A DNA stretch of 40,085 nt from Pseudofrankia nepalensis. GTDB lineage: Bacteria; Actinomycetota; Actinomycetes; Frankiales; Frankiaceae. The stretch is taken from assembly GCF_016786305.1 (NCBI RefSeq), contig NZ_JADWYV010000067.1; one strand, given 5' to 3'. This document shows, in pieces, positions 15,607 to 24,904 of the stretch (within the stretch, counting starts at the first letter, position 1; each line of letters starts with the position of its first letter). The translations under genes were made by a program, and so were the position numbers. The notes below the pieces were generated by a model. It was not told the DNA's origin and did no database searches. It saw nothing but the letters and a program-made list of their open reading frames with translations.

Positions 15607-16479
15607 ACCGTCCGGGCAGGCACCGGGAAGCTTGCGGAAGGATGGGCTAGCGGCACTGCGCAGATCCTTTCTTCGGTCCCCTGGCGTGCGCCCCGCGGGC
15701 GCGTCGGGCAGGGGGGTGGGCCTACCAGCGGATTCCCCGGCGGCCCGCCCGGGTAGCCGCGAATGAAACTGCCGCGCCGCCATGGACGTGGGGATGCCGG
15801 GCATCCGGCCGCCGGCTTCGTCGCGCCGGCAACGATCAAAGACCGTGGTGGTACCGCTCGGTGTACCCGGACCGTCCGGTCCAGGTCGGGTCGGTCCACC
15901 CCGGCCGATGTGGGCCGGGTCTCGCAAGCCCATAGCTCCGCGCACGCTCCTCGTCATCCTTCCGCTTTACCGACCTGCCTGGCGCCGCCGCGAACGACCG
16001 CGGAAAGCCACATCGCCAGGAAACTCGGCGGCCTGATGCGCAGCAAGGTCGCACGACAGGGAATTTGGGACAATATTTTGGCGACCTCCGCGCAGGCTCC
16101 CCGGGGTCGCGGTCGCAAGGAGCCGTCGCAACAAGCTCCAATATCAAACCGTTTGGCGGAATTCGGTCGTCGCGGGTCGAAATGGTTTCTCGAATCCGAC
16201 TTCAGGAGACGCGGGTGTGGCGGCCCGCGGCGGGGAGCCACCCGTGCGGCCCCGGCGGCGCGCAATGGGACGCCGGAGGGGCACGCATGATCGCGCGCAT
16301 GAGGTGCATGGGATGCGTGGAGGCGCAAAGGGGCGCGCACCGCGCGATCGCGCGGGTTCGCCAGCTGCCGGCGGGCCGTCGGCCGGAACCCGCGCGACGC
16401 GGCGGCCGTGGCACCTTGGACGCCGCGGCACCTTGGACGCCGCGGCACCTGGACAGAGCCTGCTCACCGTGGCCCGCCC

Positions 16480-16506
16480 GGTCACCGGTGACGGTGACCG
16501 GTGACC
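16480..16506. promoter_or_regulatory. Inverted repeat with 10-bp arms
   Basis: GGTCACCGGT (16480-16489) and ACCGGTGACC (16497-16506) are exact reverse complements with a 7-nt spacer. The left arm also overlaps a 12-bp self-palindrome GTCACCGGTGAC. It could be an operator or, on RNA, a terminator. Confidence 0.5.
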
Positions 16507-16561
16507 CCGCCCTAGATGCCCGTCGGACGCGGCGGCCCGCTTCTCCAACGACCCGTGCCGC

Positions 16562-16584
16562 CTGTCTCATCCATCTGTCTCATC
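16562..16584. promoter_or_regulatory. Two direct copies of the decamer CTGTCTCATC
   Basis: The copies lie at 16562-16571 and 16575-16584, a 13-bp period. The same decamer occurs at 26530-26539 in the control region of the P450 cluster, with a one-base variant at 26501-26510. This suggests a shared regulator-binding site. Confidence 0.45.
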
Positions 16585-16959
16585 TCGCTCCGCTACCTGG
16601 GTCGCGGGCCCTGTCCCGACTCGGTCGTGGATTCGTGCTGGTCACGGGGCGGTCGGCGTGATCACGCCGGAGGTGCGCGCCAACCGAAGTTTCGCCAGTC
16701 TCGTTCCAGAGGTGTCGGGGTGGGCCGGTGACCTGGCCGGTCACGAGAGACGCGGAGAAGCTGGCCAGCGTTGACCAGCACGGCGCGGACGAGCGCGCGA
16801 CGACGGGATGCGTCCGGCCCTCCCACTCGACCGAAGACGCGGAGTGTGCGGGCTGACCGCCCTCGCGGGTCCGCGGGCGCGAAGGACGCCAGCCCGATCA
16901 GGCCAGCAGGCAGCCGGGGCCACTTGCCCGGCGAGGCTATGCCCCCGGCGGGCGACCCC

Positions 16960-18252
16960 TCAGGGCTGCTGGATCAGGGTGTTCATCCGTTCGGGACTGA
17001 TCTCGACGCCGCATTCGGCCTGGGGGTTCGCCTCGAACGCGTCACCGCCCTGGCTGACCCGGATGACGCCGTAGCAGACCGAGACGTTCTTGTAGTTCGT
17101 CGACAGGCTGATGCTGTCCTCCGGGGTCATTCCCGCGCTGTCGTAGTCCTTCACGGCGCGCAGGCCGGAGATGAACGACTCCCTGGTCGGGCATTGCCCG
17201 GCCTCCTCGAGGCCGCGGATGAACAGGTCGGCCGCGAGCCAGCCGTCGACCGCGCTGTCCTGCGTCGGCGGCTGGGTCTCCGGGGAGTAGAGGTTCATAG
17301 CCTGCCTGAACTTCTGCTGCCCCGGGGTGTTGACCTCGAAGGGCTTGATGGTGGTGAAGATCGAGACGCCGGCCAGCGACTGGCCGTACTTCGTCAGGTT
17401 GCTGCTGTCGTAACCCAGGGGCATCAGCACGACCTTGAGCTTGCCGCCCAGGGCCAGGCCGACCTTGCGAAGCTCCGGCAGCAGGTTGGCGGCCACCTCC
17501 GGGAGCAGGATGCCGCCGAGCGTGTCGATGTTCGCCGCCTTGATCTGCTGCGCGAGTATCCGGTAGTTGGTGACCGCGCTGGTGGTATGGAATTCCTGGA
17601 CGACCTCGACGTCGCGTGCCTTCAGGCTCGCGGCGAACTGCTGCGTGAAGTCCTCGCTGGTGGCGCTCCCGTCGATCGCGAAGACGGCCGCGCGGCTTCC
17701 GCCCTGCGCGCGGATGTACTTGCCCCAGGCCGTGCTGGAGCCGTTGCCCAGGTAGAACCACGAGAACATGTTGTTCTTGCCCTGCCAGCCGGGGTTGCTG
17801 GCCAGGCCGGTGACCGGGATGTTGCGCTCCTGCAGCAGTTCGACCGAGTCCTTACCGCCGCCGGACCCGTAGATGAATCCGAAGATGTTCTCCTGGTCGA
17901 TGAGCTCCTGGACCATGGTCACGTTGAGTTTCGGGTCGGCCTGGTCGTCTCGCCAGGCATAGGTGATCTTGCGTCCGAAGACGCCGTCCTCTTCGTCGTT
18001 GACGACGTGGAGACGGGCGTCGACGCCGGCCCGGAAGGCGGTCATGGTGCTCGCGGACGGGCCGCTGTCGCTCCAGGTCATGCCGAGCTTGACCTCGGTG
18101 GGCGTGATGCCCGGCGTGGTGGTCCCACAGGGCGTGCCGTCGGCCGAGTCCTCGCTCAGGCCGCCGCACGCGACCAGGCCGACCGCCAGGGTGCTGGCGC
18201 TGACCGTCAACGCGGCGGCCCTGAATGCTCGCCGACGAGATGGTGGCGACAT
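16960..18252 (-). CDS. ABC transporter substrate-binding lipoprotein (branched-chain amino acid type, Peripla_BP_6)
   Basis: This class binds amino acids, amides or aromatic/acyl solutes outside the membrane for an HAAT-type ABC importer. From the ATG at 18252 (SD AGAGGAG) the 430-aa protein has a signal peptide with a basic start, a hydrophobic core and the lipobox LVAC, with the lipidated cysteine at residue 29. The mature part opens with TPTEVKLGMTWSDSGPSAST, typical of type I periplasmic-binding-fold proteins, and has FGFIYGSGGGKDSVELLQE and VDGWLAADLFIRGLEEAG. No permease or ATPase genes of the importer are adjacent, so it is an orphan or works with a transporter elsewhere. The ligand is not deducible. 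Confidence 0.9.
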   Translation of the reverse strand: MSPPSRRRAFRAAALTVSASTLAVGLVACGGLSEDSADGTPCGTTTPGITPTEVKLGMTWSDSGPSASTMTAFRAGVDARLHVVNDEEDGVFGRKITYAWRDDQADPKLNVTMVQELIDQENIFGFIYGSGGGKDSVELLQERNIPVTGLASNPGWQGKNNMFSWFYLGNGSSTAWGKYIRAQGGSRAAVFAIDGSATSEDFTQQFAASLKARDVEVVQEFHTTSAVTNYRILAQQIKAANIDTLGGILLPEVAANLLPELRKVGLALGGKLKVVLMPLGYDSSNLTKYGQSLAGVSIFTTIKPFEVNTPGQQKFRQAMNLYSPETQPPTQDSAVDGWLAADLFIRGLEEAGQCPTRESFISGLRAVKDYDSAGMTPEDSISLSTNYKNVSVCYGVIRVSQGGDAFEANPQAECGVEISPERMNTLIQQP

Positions 18253-18930
18253 TGCGAGCGGGCTCCTCTGAGCGAAAACGGCGGCGGTCACCCGGCTTTG
18301 TGAACCTCGCGCCCGCCGCCTCGGAGGACCCAGTGCAAAATGTGTCCCACGTCACGGTCGGCCGGCGTGGCGCAGTCTGCCGCGGCTCGGGTTCTACCTA
18401 TTTGGCGTCGATTTCAATGGCGATGCTAGCGACCACCCGCCTGGCAACGGAAAGATGCGCCCGGCGAACTCCCGGTAAACATTTGGGTGATTGTAGATCT
18501 TGTGGCGCGCGGTCTGCCCCTTCGGGCGCGCCCGTGCTGTCGGGCAGGTCACGTCCACTGGAAGTCAAAGTCCGGGCTGGCCTGGATACGCGGTCGGATG
18601 ACGGCTCGCTGGTGCCCGCGTCCGTTGCCTCGGTCTCCGGGTTCACCCGGTGCCGCCCGAGAATGACGGAGGACTTCCGTCGTGTCCCGCCGCGGGCCCC
18701 GCGCGCGACGAGCGGGCCCGCGGCCGTGGCGCGAGGGTCGAGGCCGGATATCCCGTGGGCCAGGCCCCTCGGGCCGCCGCGCCCTCGTGGGATCGCGTCG
18801 AAATCGTCGGATCGGTCGGGCCGTGCCCGATCGAACGAGGGCGGATGATTTCAGCCTGGTTTCGTTTCCAGTGACCGCGTCGTGTCGGGTGACTCGCGCC
18901 CGCGGGCGGCCGGCCGCGGCGACTTCGAGG
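18253..18930. other. Gene-free region of about 680 bp with an AT-richer promoter-like stretch
   Basis: It lies upstream of the lipoprotein gene and downstream of the FHA-ABC gene. The part 18400-18500 is AT-richer than its surroundings. On the minus strand it contains TACAAT (plus 18490-18495), which fits TANNNT, but no convincing -35 is present. The first 14 bases of the tRNA-Thr gene recur at 18361-18374. No coding frame is credible. Confidence 0.5.
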
Positions 18931-21900
18931 TCAGCGCCGCCGGCGGCCGCGGGTGCTGGAGTGGGCGCGGGCGCGCCGGGCGCTGTGGGCGCTCTGGGGG
19001 TCGAGGCGGCGCAGCAGCCGGGCGGCGACGATCGCGCACACGAGGCCGATGACGGCGATGACGGCGAGGTCGGTGAGATAGGTCGTCGTCGTGTGTTTCC
19101 ACAGCGGGTCGACCGGAATTCCCGGGGCGAACCGCTCGTCGCCGATCCGCTGGACCGTGATGAGGTCGATCACCGAGGCCGTCGCGCCATATCCCCAGCG
19201 GGCTGGGAAGAGCCAGGAGAGCTGTTCCAGGCCGACCTTCCCCATCAGCGGCATCATCGCGCCCATGAATACCAGTTGCGCCATCGCGAGCACGACCAGC
19301 GGTGGCAGGGTCTTGTCGGCGTTGTCGACCAGCGCGGACACCACCAGACCCATCATCGCCGAGGCGATCGCGGTCGCCGCCACCGCGATCATGACTTCCA
19401 GCAGGGGCATGCCGAGGAGGACGCCGTCTCCCGAGATCCGCACGCCCGCCAGGCCGACCAGGGTGAGCACGACGCTCTGCGCCGTAGTGATCATTCCGAG
19501 TACCGCGACCTTGGACCCGACGTAGGCCGCGGTGGACAGGCCGATGCCGCGTTCTCGGCGATAGATCTCGCGTTCCTTGACGAGTTCCCGGATCGAGTTC
19601 GACATTCCCATGAAGCAGGCCATGAGGATGAGGATCAGCAGAATATTGGGCGCGGCGGTGTTCGATTCGTCGGGGGCGGGCGACACGGCCAGGCCATAGG
19701 CCGACGGTAACGTCCGAGGTATCAGGCCGAGCACGATCGGATACGCGATCAGTAGCCGTAGGTAGGACGGGTCCGAGGCGATCACCCGCACATATCGGCG
19801 GCTCAGCGTCAGCGCCTGCGAGAGCACCGACTGTTGGCGGATGTTCTCCAACGGCGCCGGCCGCGGCTTGGGCACGCTCGCCGAGCCGCGGATGAAGTAC
19901 TTCGAGTTCCGGTACCGGTGGGCGAGCTTGACCGCGCTCTTCGGGTTCTTGAGTAGCTGGAAGGCGTCCGACCAACTGTCGCGGCCGAAGAACTCGAGAG
20001 CGTGCTCGGGGGGACCGAAGTAGGCGACATGGCCGCCCTTGGCGAGCACGAGCAGGTAGTCGCACAGCTCGAGGTTGGCGACGCTGTGCGTGACGACGAC
20101 GACGGTCCGGCCGCCGTCGGCGAGCCGGCGCAGCGACCCCATGACCTCCTTGTCGAGGCCAGGGTCCAGGCCCGACGTGGGTTCGTCGAGGTAGAGCAGG
20201 GTCGGCTGGGTCAGCAGCTCCAACGCGACACTGGTCCGCTTGCGCTGCCCGCCGGAGAGCTTCGAGACCTTCAGCCCGGGCAGGTCGACGCCCCTGGGCG
20301 CCTCGCCGTCGAGACCGTCGAGACCGCTCAGGCCGTCGAGACCCTCCTCCAGGCCGTGGAGACCGACGAAATCGTCGGGGCCGTCTAGGTCGCCGCCGAC
20401 GAAGCCCTCGGCGTCGCCCGGACGACGCCGACGACCGGCGGTCCCGGAATCCCGGCCGGAGTGCCGAGCCGGCGCCTCCCCCGGCTGGTCGGCGCCATCC
20501 GGCTGGTCGTTCCCGTCTGGCTGGTTGGTGAGGCCCAGTTCGACGAGGACCTCGTCGATGCGCCTGGCGCGTTCCTCCCGGGTGGTCTCGGCGGGGAAGC
20601 GCAGCTGAGCGCCGTACTCGAGGGCCTGGCGGACGGTGAGCGCGGTGTGCAGGATGTCGTCCTGCGGGACGTAGCCGATCCGGCGGCGCAGCTCGTCGTA
20701 CTCGGCGTAGAGGTCGCGGCCGGAATAGCGGACGGATCCGATCGTGGCCGGGGAAAAGCCGGTCAGCGCGCCCAGCAGCGTCGACTTCCCGGCGCCGCTG
20801 GGGCCGATCACGCCCAGCAAAGCCCGTCCGGGCAGGCGGAACGTGACGTCGTGCAGCAACCGGGTCTCGCCGACGTCGACGCACAGCCCGTCCACCTGGA
20901 AGGTGACGTCGCCACGGTCGAGGTACTCGACCAGGCGGGTCGGCGCCGCGTCCTGGGCCGCGGCGGCGCCGGTGTGGAAGACGTGGTGCCCGATCGAGAA
21001 GAAGTCACCGGCCCGCAGCCGTGCCCGGTCGACCCGGTGCCCGTTGACGTACGTGCCGTTCGCCGAGTCGAGGTCGACGATCTCGACACCGTCGGCGTCG
21101 ACGAACAGCGCCGCGTGCTCCCGCGACGTCAGCAGGTCCCCGACGACGATGTCGCTCGACAGCGCCCGCCCGATCACGGTCCGGCCGGGCCGCAGCGTGT
21201 GGACCCGGCCAAGGCCCGCGCCGCCGTCCGGCGGGTCGCCCTCGGCCGGGGGCATCCGAGGCCCCGACCCGGAGCGCGCCTTCCTGGGCAGCAGTGTCGG
21301 ACGCTCGTGATGACGCTTGACCGTGAGGGGGACGGCGGCGCGCGGCTGTGCCGGTTCGCTCCGCCTGCCCGCGCGGCGCGTGGAGGAAGCGCCGACCGGT
21401 TCGTCGCCGTGTCTCTCGTCCGGCGTCGCGACGGGTTCGTCCGCGCGGCGGGCGGCGGGGCGCGGAGCCTGGGCGGGCCGTGGAGCCGGACCGGGCTGTG
21501 GGGCCGGGGCGAGTCGTGGGGTCGGGTACGCCGTGCGCGGCGCGGACCTCACCGGGGGCGGCGACGCGGTCCGGTCCTCGACGGGCCACTCGGAGGGGGC
21601 CGCCGCCCCGCCGGCGACGGGTCGCCGGGCGGGCGGCGAGACCGATGGCAGGCCCGGTGGCCTGGCCGGGTCGGCGACCGGCGGTGCCACCGGGTCGGCC
21701 ACCGGGTCGGCGAAGCCGCCCCGCGACCGCCCGGCGCTCTCCGGTACCAGGCCGCCGAGATCCGACCGGTCGATGACGAGGGTTCCCTGCGGGTCCCAGG
21801 GGTTGGCGGCCGTCGGCCCAGACGGCCGCGGGTCCCCCGGCTCGGCGGGGGACGCCTCGGGCTGTGGCCGCCAGGACCGGGTGGGGACGGCATCGGCCCG

Positions 21901-22731
21901 CGGGTCCCAGGGGCCGATCGGGACGGACGGGGCCCATGAGCCCGACGGGACCTGCCCGGCCTGGGAAGCGGCGGGGGGAGCAACGGACTGGGGGTCCCAG
22001 GGCCCGGCGGGGCGCGAGGTCGCGAGCGGGTTCCAGGACTCGGTGCGGGCAGGGGGCCCGGGTGTGTCCTGGGGTTGGTGGGCTGGGGGCGGCGGCTGGG
22101 AGTCCCAGGGGCTGGCGGGGGGCGAGCCGCCGAGGGGGCTCCAGGATTGTGGGTCCTGGGGCTCGGGTTGGGCTGGGGCCGGCTGGGGGTCCCAGTGCTC
22201 GGCGAGGGGCGACGCGACGAAGGGGTCCCCGAAGGGCACGGGCATGGGCCCGGCGGGCTGCTCCCAGGCCGAGGCGGCGTTCCAGTGCTCGTCCCGGCGT
22301 TCGGCGCGCTCGGCGGGACGTCCCCACGCGTCGGCCGGCCGCGACGCGTCGGCCCAGGGCCGGTCGTCGGCGGGCTCGTCGACCGATGTGACGGACACCG
22401 CCAACGTCGGCGGATGCGCGGCCGCCGGAGCCGCCGGCGGGTGCGGCACCAGCGTGAGCATCGGGCCTTCCGGGGAGCCAAGCCGCAGGTACGACTCGTC
22501 GTGGATCAGCACCCGCCCGACCCGGCCGCCGTTCTGCCAGGTGCCGAACGTGCTGATGTCCACCGCGGCCCAGCCTTCGGTGGTCGGCTCGATGAGCAGG
22601 TGGCGCCGGGAGACCCGGTCGTCCGCCAGCAGGGGGTCACCGCCGGCCGTCCGACCGATCACGCACGACTGGCCCTCCGGAATGACGGCCAGGATCTCGT
22701 GCCCGCTGCGTATGGTCAGCCCGGCTGACAT
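18931..22731 (-). CDS. FHA-domain ABC half-transporter (ABCG-like ATPase fused to ABC-2 membrane domain; Rv1747-like)
   Basis: The 1266-aa protein joins, in order: FHA domain 1 (residues about 5-95, GR at 26-27 and SRRH at 41-44); a very long Pro/Trp/Gly/Ser-rich linker with WDPQ-type repeats (about 97-500); FHA domain 2 (about 508-590, VIGRALSSDIVV, SREHA, NGTYVNG); an ABC ATPase (Walker A GPSGAGKSTLL near 643, Q-loop area YVPQDD, signature LSGGQRKR near 823, Walker B LLYLDEPTSGLD); and an ABC2-type membrane domain with about six helices (about 1020-1240). The order matches mycobacterial Rv1747, a kinase-regulated exporter whose FHA domains bind phosphothreonine. The linker threonines may be Ser/Thr-kinase targets, but no kinase gene is in the window. 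About 85 residues are inserted between the Q-loop side and the signature motif. The ATG at 22731 is the first start. Confidence 0.93.
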   Translation of the reverse strand: MSAGLTIRSGHEILAVIPEGQSCVIGRTAGGDPLLADDRVSRRHLLIEPTTEGWAAVDISTFGTWQNGGRVGRVLIHDESYLRLGSPEGPMLTLVPHPPAAPAAAHPPTLAVSVTSVDEPADDRPWADASRPADAWGRPAERAERRDEHWNAASAWEQPAGPMPVPFGDPFVASPLAEHWDPQPAPAQPEPQDPQSWSPLGGSPPASPWDSQPPPPAHQPQDTPGPPARTESWNPLATSRPAGPWDPQSVAPPAASQAGQVPSGSWAPSVPIGPWDPRADAVPTRSWRPQPEASPAEPGDPRPSGPTAANPWDPQGTLVIDRSDLGGLVPESAGRSRGGFADPVADPVAPPVADPARPPGLPSVSPPARRPVAGGAAAPSEWPVEDRTASPPPVRSAPRTAYPTPRLAPAPQPGPAPRPAQAPRPAARRADEPVATPDERHGDEPVGASSTRRAGRRSEPAQPRAAVPLTVKRHHERPTLLPRKARSGSGPRMPPAEGDPPDGGAGLGRVHTLRPGRTVIGRALSSDIVVGDLLTSREHAALFVDADGVEIVDLDSANGTYVNGHRVDRARLRAGDFFSIGHHVFHTGAAAAQDAAPTRLVEYLDRGDVTFQVDGLCVDVGETRLLHDVTFRLPGRALLGVIGPSGAGKSTLLGALTGFSPATIGSVRYSGRDLYAEYDELRRRIGYVPQDDILHTALTVRQALEYGAQLRFPAETTREERARRIDEVLVELGLTNQPDGNDQPDGADQPGEAPARHSGRDSGTAGRRRRPGDAEGFVGGDLDGPDDFVGLHGLEEGLDGLSGLDGLDGEAPRGVDLPGLKVSKLSGGQRKRTSVALELLTQPTLLYLDEPTSGLDPGLDKEVMGSLRRLADGGRTVVVVTHSVANLELCDYLLVLAKGGHVAYFGPPEHALEFFGRDSWSDAFQLLKNPKSAVKLAHRYRNSKYFIRGSASVPKPRPAPLENIRQQSVLSQALTLSRRYVRVIASDPSYLRLLIAYPIVLGLIPRTLPSAYGLAVSPAPDESNTAAPNILLILILMACFMGMSNSIRELVKEREIYRRERGIGLSTAAYVGSKVAVLGMITTAQSVVLTLVGLAGVRISGDGVLLGMPLLEVMIAVAATAIASAMMGLVVSALVDNADKTLPPLVVLAMAQLVFMGAMMPLMGKVGLEQLSWLFPARWGYGATASVIDLITVQRIGDERFAPGIPVDPLWKHTTTTYLTDLAVIAVIGLVCAIVAARLLRRLDPQSAHSARRARAHSSTRGRRRR

Positions 22732-23237
22732 CGTCGCCCCGCTTCCATGACCCCCCAGTGAGATGTCTTCCAGAGCGGCGGAGCGCGCATCGCGTGAAGG
22801 CCGTCCGCCTGGGAACTGGTGAACGGCCGGTAATCAGCTGGTGCCGCGCGGCGCCGGGGCAGCCGTGGCCCGCATGCCCGTGACCTGAGGGTTCGGGCGT
22901 ACCGCCGGCCTCAGCCGCCGTTCAACAACCGGCGGACCGCGCGGGCGGCACCCGTTGGGAGAACGGCACTTCCAGCGGGACGATGATTGATTTGAGCCAG
23001 CCCGGGGTGGTGCGCACGAGGGCGAGCATAACTCGGCATATAGGTGCCCCGAACCGACGGTGGGACGACGCGGGAGGGGTTCACCAGACCGATGCGTTGC
23101 GCACCCGGAATGGTTGTGTCCGTGACCGGCGGGTCGCGTTCGTCAGTACACGCGCGGCGCGGCGTGTCCCGGAAATCCCCGGACCGCGGCCCGCCGCGTG
23201 AGCGGCGGGGGGCGGCGGGGGGCGACGGGGCTCCGGT
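22732..23237. other. Intergenic region of about 500 bp between the acyl-CoA ligase and FHA-ABC genes
   Basis: Both flanking genes run leftward. The region contains a terminator hairpin for the ligase (23190-23209), a second stem CCGCCG/CGGCGG (22915-22935, loop 9), and presumably the FHA-ABC promoter. No coding frame is convincing. Confidence 0.5.
23190..23209 (-). terminator. Hairpin terminator of the acyl-CoA ligase gene
   Basis: The perfect 8-bp stem CCCGCCGC-GTGA-GCGGCGGG lies about 29 nt past the ligase stop codon and closes a tetraloop. There is no U-tract. Confidence 0.6.
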
Positions 23238-24836
23238 TCAGCCGACCTGGCGGGCCGCGCCGGTCCAGTAGCGGGCCCGCAGGGCCTTCTTGTCTGGCTT
23301 GCCCACGGCGGTGAGCGGGAGGGCGTCGACGAACTCGACGCTCTTGGGAGCGTGGTGGGGGCCCTTGCGCTCCTTGACCAGCGCCGTCAGTTCCGCCGCC
23401 AGCTGTTCGGGGGACGCGGGCGTGCCGGCGCGGAGCACGACGACGGCCTTGACGGCCTCCCCCCACTTCTCGTCGGGCACGCCGACGGCCGCGGCCGCGG
23501 CGACCGCGGGGTGGGCGGAGAGCGCGTCCTCGATCTCGCGGGGGAAGACGTTGAAGCCACCGCTGACGATCATGTCCTTCTTGCGGTCGACGATCGTGTA
23601 GAAGCCGTGCTCGTCCTGGCGGGCGATGTCGCCGGTGTGCAGCCAGCCGCCGGCCAGCGCCTCGGCGGTCTGCTCGGGTTTGTTCCAGTAGCCCTTCATG
23701 ACCAGCGGGCCGCGCACGCAGATCTCCCCGGGCTCGCCGGGTGGTACCTGGCGTCCCTGGTCGTCGAGCAGCGCGACCTTCAGCCACGGCACCGGCCGTC
23801 CGCAGGAGGCCAGCCGGGCGGGGTCGTCCGGGTCGTGTTCCTCCTTGCGCAGCACGAGCACCGTCTGCGGGGCCTCGGTCTGCCCGTAGAACTGGAAGAA
23901 GACCGGCCCGATCCGCCGGATGGCGTCGCGCAGCCGGGTGGGCGACATCGCGGAGGCCCCGTAGAAGACCGTCTCGAGGCTGGACAGGTCGGTCTGGTCG
24001 AACCGGGGATGGTCGAGGATCGCGTAGATCATCGCGGGGACCAGGAAGATCGAGGTGATCCGGTGGCGTTCGATCGCGTCGAGGACCTGGCCGGCGTCGA
24101 ACTTGGGGAGCACGACCACGGATCCGCCCTGGAGCAGGACCGGGACGATGAAGGGCGCGCCCGCGTGGCTCAGGGGTGTGCAGACGAGGTGGCGCAGGTC
24201 GGTCGGCCACTGCCATTCGGTGAGCAGGATCTGGGTCATCGTGGCGCTGCCGCGGTAGGTGGCCATGACGCCCTTGGGCTGACCGGTGGTCCCGCCGGTG
24301 TAGGCGACCGCGGCGATCCCCTCCGCGTCGAGCCGGGGGGCGACCAGCGGCCGCGGCTCGTAGCCCTCGGCGAGCGCGGCCAGATCCTCGCCGACCTCGC
24401 AGGGCCCGAACGACAGCAGCCGCTTGAGAGTGGGCACCCGCTCGGCGAGCTGGGCGGCGCGCTCGGCGAAGGACGGGTCGAACACGAGCGTCTCGATCTC
24501 GGCGTCGGCGAGGACGTAGGCGTGGTCGTCGAGCGAGCCCAGCGGGTGCAGCGAGGTGTTGCGGGCGCCGGCGACCATGTAGGCGCCCATCGCGTACAGC
24601 ACCTCGGGGCGGTTCGTGGAGAGCATGGCCACGCCGCTGCCCGGCCGGACGCCGCTGGCGGTGTAGACCTGCGCGTACCTGCTGATCCGCGCGGACAGCT
24701 GGGCGCCGGTCAGCGTCCCGCCGTCGAGGTGGATCGCGGGCCGGTCGGGGTGCCGGCGTAGCGCCGCGATCAGCAGGTCGGGAAGGAACGCGCCGCGGTA
24801 CAGGTCCGCCGCCTCGTCGGGCGATACGCCGCTCAT
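23238..24836 (-). CDS. Acyl-CoA ligase/synthetase, AMP-binding (ANL) superfamily
   Basis: It activates a carboxylic acid to acyl-AMP and then acyl-CoA in the cytoplasm. The 532-aa product, from the ATG at 24836 with a GGAGG site, has all core motifs: YTGGTTGQPKG (A3, 179-189), FYGQTEAP (A5, 316-323), GWLHTGD (A7, 397-403), the hinge VDRKKDMIVSGGFNVFP (A8, 416-432) and the catalytic lysine K513 in VGKPDKKALR (A10). The longer frame to 25115 is Arg-rich and overlaps the SDR gene, so I reject it. It ends the leftward unit with the SDR and NTF2-like genes and faces the P450 operon. This suggests that it activates the pathway's acid substrate, possibly a long-chain, terpenoid or aromatic acid. Confidence 0.93.
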   Translation of the reverse strand: MSGVSPDEAADLYRGAFLPDLLIAALRRHPDRPAIHLDGGTLTGAQLSARISRYAQVYTASGVRPGSGVAMLSTNRPEVLYAMGAYMVAGARNTSLHPLGSLDDHAYVLADAEIETLVFDPSFAERAAQLAERVPTLKRLLSFGPCEVGEDLAALAEGYEPRPLVAPRLDAEGIAAVAYTGGTTGQPKGVMATYRGSATMTQILLTEWQWPTDLRHLVCTPLSHAGAPFIVPVLLQGGSVVVLPKFDAGQVLDAIERHRITSIFLVPAMIYAILDHPRFDQTDLSSLETVFYGASAMSPTRLRDAIRRIGPVFFQFYGQTEAPQTVLVLRKEEHDPDDPARLASCGRPVPWLKVALLDDQGRQVPPGEPGEICVRGPLVMKGYWNKPEQTAEALAGGWLHTGDIARQDEHGFYTIVDRKKDMIVSGGFNVFPREIEDALSAHPAVAAAAAVGVPDEKWGEAVKAVVVLRAGTPASPEQLAAELTALVKERKGPHHAPKSVEFVDALPLTAVGKPDKKALRARYWTGAARQVG

Positions 24837-24904
24837 GGTGCTGTGCCTCCGGTCTCCGGGCGGGTCACATGGCCTACTTGGCGGCGACCGCCGCCTGGTT
24901 GGCG

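Larger units (their letters stand above)
15607..16959. other. Gene-poor region of about 1.35 kb with dyads and repeated decamers
   Basis: It lies upstream of the HTH-like gene and downstream of the substrate-binding-protein gene, both leftward. No frame shows a domain. The stretch 15607-15957 may be partly coding if the HTH-like gene starts earlier. An AT-richer stretch (16020-16200) could hold the HTH-like gene's promoter. Other contents are a duplicated ccgcggcaccttggacg unit near 16415-16450, the dyad at 16480-16506 and two copies of CTGTCTCATC at 16562-16584. Confidence 0.5.
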
